A stretch of 27,715 bases of DNA from Desulfobacteraceae bacterium (GTDB lineage: Bacteria; Desulfobacterota; Desulfobacteria; Desulfobacterales; Desulfosarcinaceae), in NCBI GenBank assembly GCA_027025615.1, contig JALVQM010000419.1, positions 1 through 27,715 on the forward strand, read 5' to 3'. The stretch's first letter is position 1. Every line of letters begins with the position of its first letter. The translations under genes and the position numbers were made by a program. Shown piece after piece: positions 25,303-27,715 of this stretch. The notes under the pieces were generated by a model. That model had not been told where the DNA came from and did not search any database. It saw only the letters and a program-made list of their open reading frames with translations.

Positions 25303-27189
25303 TTACGCATTTGTGTCTTCTGTTGGCCCAGCTTTGTAGGCTTCGACAATTTTAGTTAGATCATTATCATGGGTTATGATTTCTTTATTCTGTTTAACAT
25401 CGAAACCGACATGATTAGCCACAGCCATAAATACCTGTGACTGTTCATCTCCAGGTCTTTTTTTCTGGAGATACAGAAAACTTGTTTTAGCACCCGCCCC
25501 GGAAAGTCTGAATGTCACGGGCGGCAGACTGACAACAGCCTTAACAATGGCTTTCCCGCCAATGAAACGACCTGTTGCCTCATCTTTTTTGCCCATTAGG
25601 TATTCTCTGACATAGCGGTCTCTAGAGTTGCAGAGGATCCCATCTGGAACAACAATTAAAAGCCTGCCGCCTGGCTTAAGTAATTGCAGGCAGCGATCTA
25701 TGAACAATACGGCAGGGTCGACACTTCTCACAGGCTTCCACTGCTCCTTGCTGTTGGGCTTGGCCCCTAAAGCAAGCCCATCGCTCTTCATTTGCAGGCT
25801 GTTATCTTCTATATCACTCCTGTAAGCAGCCAGTACATCAGGTTGTTCTGTTTCCTTAATGCCACCTTTTTTAAAGGGAGGATTAGTCAAAATGAGATCA
25901 AAAGATTCTGGAGTTAACACCTCTGAAGTAAGAGAATTTTCTACTCGGAAGACCCTGGCTTTTGGATCGCCATGAAGAGCCATGTTGATTCTTCCCATCA
26001 AGACCATATTGGGAGAACTGTCTGCCCCGACAAAACCATTGGCAAAGATTTCACCCAGCAATTCACCACGTTGTTTTGCTGATAGCCCAAGAAGTTTATC
26101 GACATGTCTTCGTACTTCCCGCATGGCGGTTATCAGGAACCCGGCGGAACCGCAGGTTGGGTCACAAACCTTGAACGTTGTTATGTTTGTTTTAGGGTCA
26201 CGTTTTGTAATCGCACCCCGATCTTCCAGTAAGATGTCATGAAATGCCATTTGTACCATTGCATCCCGAACCTGCTGGGGAGTAAGATATATCCCCATTC
26301 CGCCTTTACTCTCAAATTTGGCTCTGAGCATGACATCAAAAGCTCTACCAAGAATATCATCCTCTACACCTGTATCCTCAGGCGTGGTCAAACCATGTTT
26401 ATTGAGAATGTCAGCGATCAGGGCGTATGTTTCCGGTCTGTTGAATTTTATATAGTCATCTGGATCAAAAATTTGGAAACTGTGTTCCTGCTCATTTTCA
26501 AGGTTATATTCCGGTTGACTTTTGGCGATGTCAAAGGCTTTCTTGATCTGTTCAACCGCCTTTTTCCCATTTTTGGTTATGTAATCACTCTGGAAAATTT
26601 CAGTGAAAAGAGGATCTCCCGGGGAAGATTGAAAGTCTGGATGACGCTCTAAGTGCATTTTGAGAAAAATGCATTTACATATCTGCGCAATCAGGTCATT
26701 GGCACCATCTACAGGTTCCCTTGAGGCGTAAATCTTTTCGTGAAGATCGTCAAACTCGTGCTGTAGCTCTTTAAAACGTATTGGATCCGCCTTTGGGCGA
26801 GCCCCCTTTTGGGGTAGCGTCCTTTCGGTAATGAATTCGGAGGCTGCGGGGATTGCACTTACCTGACATTCCTTCTCAGGAAGCCAGGAATACATGTAAC
26901 CATCACCAAGTTGTCCCGTGGATGTGGCCCAAACAAAATCTGCTGGACCATCATCAACAACTGCGCCCAATTGTATCGCCATTTCTTCTTCAGCTGGTGT
27001 GATAGGGCCAAGGTTTTCCGGCACATACACAAGTACTATTGGCTGTTTATTGTGGAAAGCGATAAGGCATAATTCTCCCTCAATTATCTGCTCGCCAACG
27101 TGCTGATATTGCAGCTCTGTCTTGAGGGTTTCAGTGGCTACTGCAAAAACATCCTGTTTGGTTTGACTATTCGATTTTTTTTTCGCCAT
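25303..27189 (-). CDS. hsdM: HsdM-like N6-adenine DNA methyltransferase, 628 aa
   Basis: This is a type I-style adenine methyltransferase that uses S-adenosylmethionine. Residues 1-130 form an alpha/beta N-terminal region (LCLIAFHNKQPIVLVYVPE) that I cannot place. A helical HsdM N-terminal-type segment follows (about 140-280). The catalytic domain begins near GIYLTPQQVRDAMV (299-312), has the SAM-binding motif DPTCGSAGF (343-351) and the catalytic NPPF (436-439), then LLKPGGRLLIVVPDGIL. With the HsdS-like subunit downstream it would methylate self DNA. No HsdR is present. ATG 27189 lies two bases after the stop of the preceding small gene, with AAGGAA about 11 bases upstream. Comparable methyltransferases are found in MADS, BREX (PglX) and DISARM class 1. 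Confidence 0.92.
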   Translation of the reverse strand: MAKKKSNSQTKQDVFAVATETLKTELQYQHVGEQIIEGELCLIAFHNKQPIVLVYVPENLGPITPAEEEMAIQLGAVVDDGPADFVWATSTGQLGDGYMYSWLPEKECQVSAIPAASEFITERTLPQKGARPKADPIRFKELQHEFDDLHEKIYASREPVDGANDLIAQICKCIFLKMHLERHPDFQSSPGDPLFTEIFQSDYITKNGKKAVEQIKKAFDIAKSQPEYNLENEQEHSFQIFDPDDYIKFNRPETYALIADILNKHGLTTPEDTGVEDDILGRAFDVMLRAKFESKGGMGIYLTPQQVRDAMVQMAFHDILLEDRGAITKRDPKTNITTFKVCDPTCGSAGFLITAMREVRRHVDKLLGLSAKQRGELLGEIFANGFVGADSSPNMVLMGRINMALHGDPKARVFRVENSLTSEVLTPESFDLILTNPPFKKGGIKETEQPDVLAAYRSDIEDNSLQMKSDGLALGAKPNSKEQWKPVRSVDPAVLFIDRCLQLLKPGGRLLIVVPDGILCNSRDRYVREYLMGKKDEATGRFIGGKAIVKAVVSLPPVTFRLSGAGAKTSFLYLQKKRPGDEQSQVFMAVANHVGFDVKQNKEIITHDNDLTKIVEAYKAGPTEDTNA

Positions 27190-27191
27190 AT

Positions 27192-27575
27192 TCAGTCGTT
27201 CCTTTTTATCATCGCATTTTTTAAAAGTTGGTAGCGGTCATTGGTGGTTGAAAGAATATGACTCAGCTCATCTTCTGTCGGGTGTTCGTGTGCTGGAATG
27301 TTTGCAAGGGCAGCCGATAATCTGAAAATTTTTTTCCCGGTTGAATCAGCATATGCTTCAATAGCCGCAAGAAGACGAGATGCTCTGCTGTGTTGCGCTG
27401 CCATTCTCCAGTTATGTCCGTCCTGGAAAACCTCTTGCGAAAAGAGTAAAAACGCTTCTATGATTCCCCGAGAATTCGGATCTTTCGGGTAGCCAACTTG
27501 TTCGGCAATTGCTTCTACAGATAACCCGCCTGATGTCGCATCAATCACTGTAATTATTTGATCCCGTAGCATCAT
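27192..27575 (-). CDS. small possible winged-helix protein, 127 aa (first gene of operon)
   Basis: The frame is open to a TTG at 27614, which has no ribosome binding site. ATG 27575 (or ATG 27572) near a GAGAAAAG stretch is preferred. The first 60 residues (RDQIITVID, GGLSVEAIAEQVGYP, RGIIEAFLLFSQEVF, WRMA) have the helix-helix-turn-helix-wing rhythm of a winged-helix domain. A helical C-terminal half rich in Ala and Leu follows. It is the promoter-proximal gene and could be the autoregulator of the operon or a DNA-binding subunit of the methyltransferase that follows it by two bases. No family is recognised. Confidence 0.65.
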   Translation of the reverse strand: MMLRDQIITVIDATSGGLSVEAIAEQVGYPKDPNSRGIIEAFLLFSQEVFQDGHNWRMAAQHSRASRLLAAIEAYADSTGKKIFRLSAALANIPAHEHPTEDELSHILSTTNDRYQLLKNAMIKRND

Positions 27576-27715
27576 TCTTTTCTCATTATTGTTGTAGGTC
27601 AGTTTATTTTGCAAAATACCGGCATGTTTTGGTCTGATTATCTAACCGGTGAAATTCAAGGTCCGATAAAACAATCAAACAATGAATGGTCTATTCGTTG
27701 TCCTCTTTATGCCTT
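27576..27715. promoter_or_regulatory. upstream region of the main operon
   Basis: The promoter for the roughly 20-kb minus-strand unit should lie here. Two ACCGG/CCGGT half-sites on the minus strand (about 27619-27623 and 27645-27649) form an inverted repeat around an AT-rich stretch containing TAGATAAT, which could be an operator over a -10 box. No good -35 at the right distance was found. The assignment is positional only. Confidence 0.3.
27624..27715 (+). CDS. possible divergent gene, 5' fragment only
   Basis: From ATG 27624 a plus-strand frame stays open to the window edge (30 codons). It reads as a plausible protein start with a varied, Trp- and Pro-containing composition (MFWSDYLTGEIQGP). 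There is no clear ribosome binding site. An open frame of this length arises by chance about a quarter of the time, so support is limited. If real, it would be transcribed divergently from the defence operon and share its promoter region. Confidence 0.3.
   Translation, partial: MFWSDYLTGEIQGPIKQSNNEWSIRCPLYA

Noticed and set aside
2466..27189. Assignment of the locus to DISARM
   Set aside because: An SNF2 helicase and an adenine methyltransferase are present, but there is no DrmA-like helicase with DrmB (DUF1998), and no HxKxxxxD phospholipase-D motif of DrmC was seen in any gene.
8806..27189. Assignment of the locus to BREX type 2 (Pgl)
   Set aside because: Kinase, methyltransferase, large ATPase and helicase are shared in outline. 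However, no PglZ-like alkaline-phosphatase domain is found, and the methyltransferase comes with a separate HsdS subunit.
1..27715. CRISPR array, tRNA, rRNA or insertion sequence
   Set aside because: No regularly spaced direct repeats, tRNA cloverleaf stretches, transposase motifs or terminal inverted repeats were noticed on reading. A tool-based scan was not possible.

Overview
The window joins the end of a conjugation gene to a very large, almost entirely minus-strand block that reads as an antiphage or restriction-type defence island. The sequence suggests a Gram-negative, proteobacterial-type host, because the left edge carries a TraG-like protein of an F-type type IV secretion system. 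No ribosomal or housekeeping gene is present to fix the taxon. The neighbourhood points to a conjugative plasmid or integrative conjugative element carrying defence cargo.

Layout. At 1-2117 (+) lies the 3' part of a traG-like gene, whose 5' end is outside the window. It converges with a small membrane-protein gene (2136-2339, -). Next is a minus-strand pair: a RapA/SNF2-type helicase (2466-5312) preceded by a 480-residue acidic protein of unknown function (5338-6780). A 187-nt gap containing a nested palindrome (6781-6967) separates this pair from the main operon. Read 5' to 3' on the minus strand from 27.6 kb to 7.0 kb, the main operon encodes: a small possible winged-helix protein; an HsdM-like N6-adenine methyltransferase; two unrecognised proteins (548 and 361 aa); a 1377-aa P-loop ATPase; an unrecognised 283-aa protein; a NurA-like protein with apparently degenerate active-site residues; an HsdS-like two-TRD specificity subunit; a HerA-like ATPase; a small candidate PD-(D/E)XK nuclease; a serine/threonine kinase fused to TPRs; an XPB-like DECH helicase; two paralogous small proteins; and a WYL-domain protein with a C-terminal membrane helix. 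Junctions are overlaps or gaps of at most 17 nt, so this looks like one transcription unit of about 20 kb.

How it may work (inference). The methyltransferase and specificity subunit would mark self DNA at a sequence chosen by the two TRDs. No HsdR is present, so restriction must be carried out by other components: HerA with the NurA-like protein, the candidate PD-(D/E)XK protein, or the helicases. The kinase and the large ATPase would act as sensing or licensing switches, and the WYL protein as a ligand sensor or regulator. The combination of methyltransferase, specificity subunit, kinase, ATPases and nuclease resembles the published methylation-associated defence system (MADS, eight genes) and is broader than it. 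It lacks the hallmark genes of BREX (PglZ) and DISARM (DrmA, DrmB, DrmC).

The most novel-looking signal is a domain of about 170 residues shared by three consecutive genes. It is the C-terminus of the DECH helicase and makes up most of each of the two small proteins downstream. It is built of two helix-plus-strand repeats with a core like F-x-[IV]-N-E-[YH]-x-x-V, around a conserved G-D...D-I-x-F segment.
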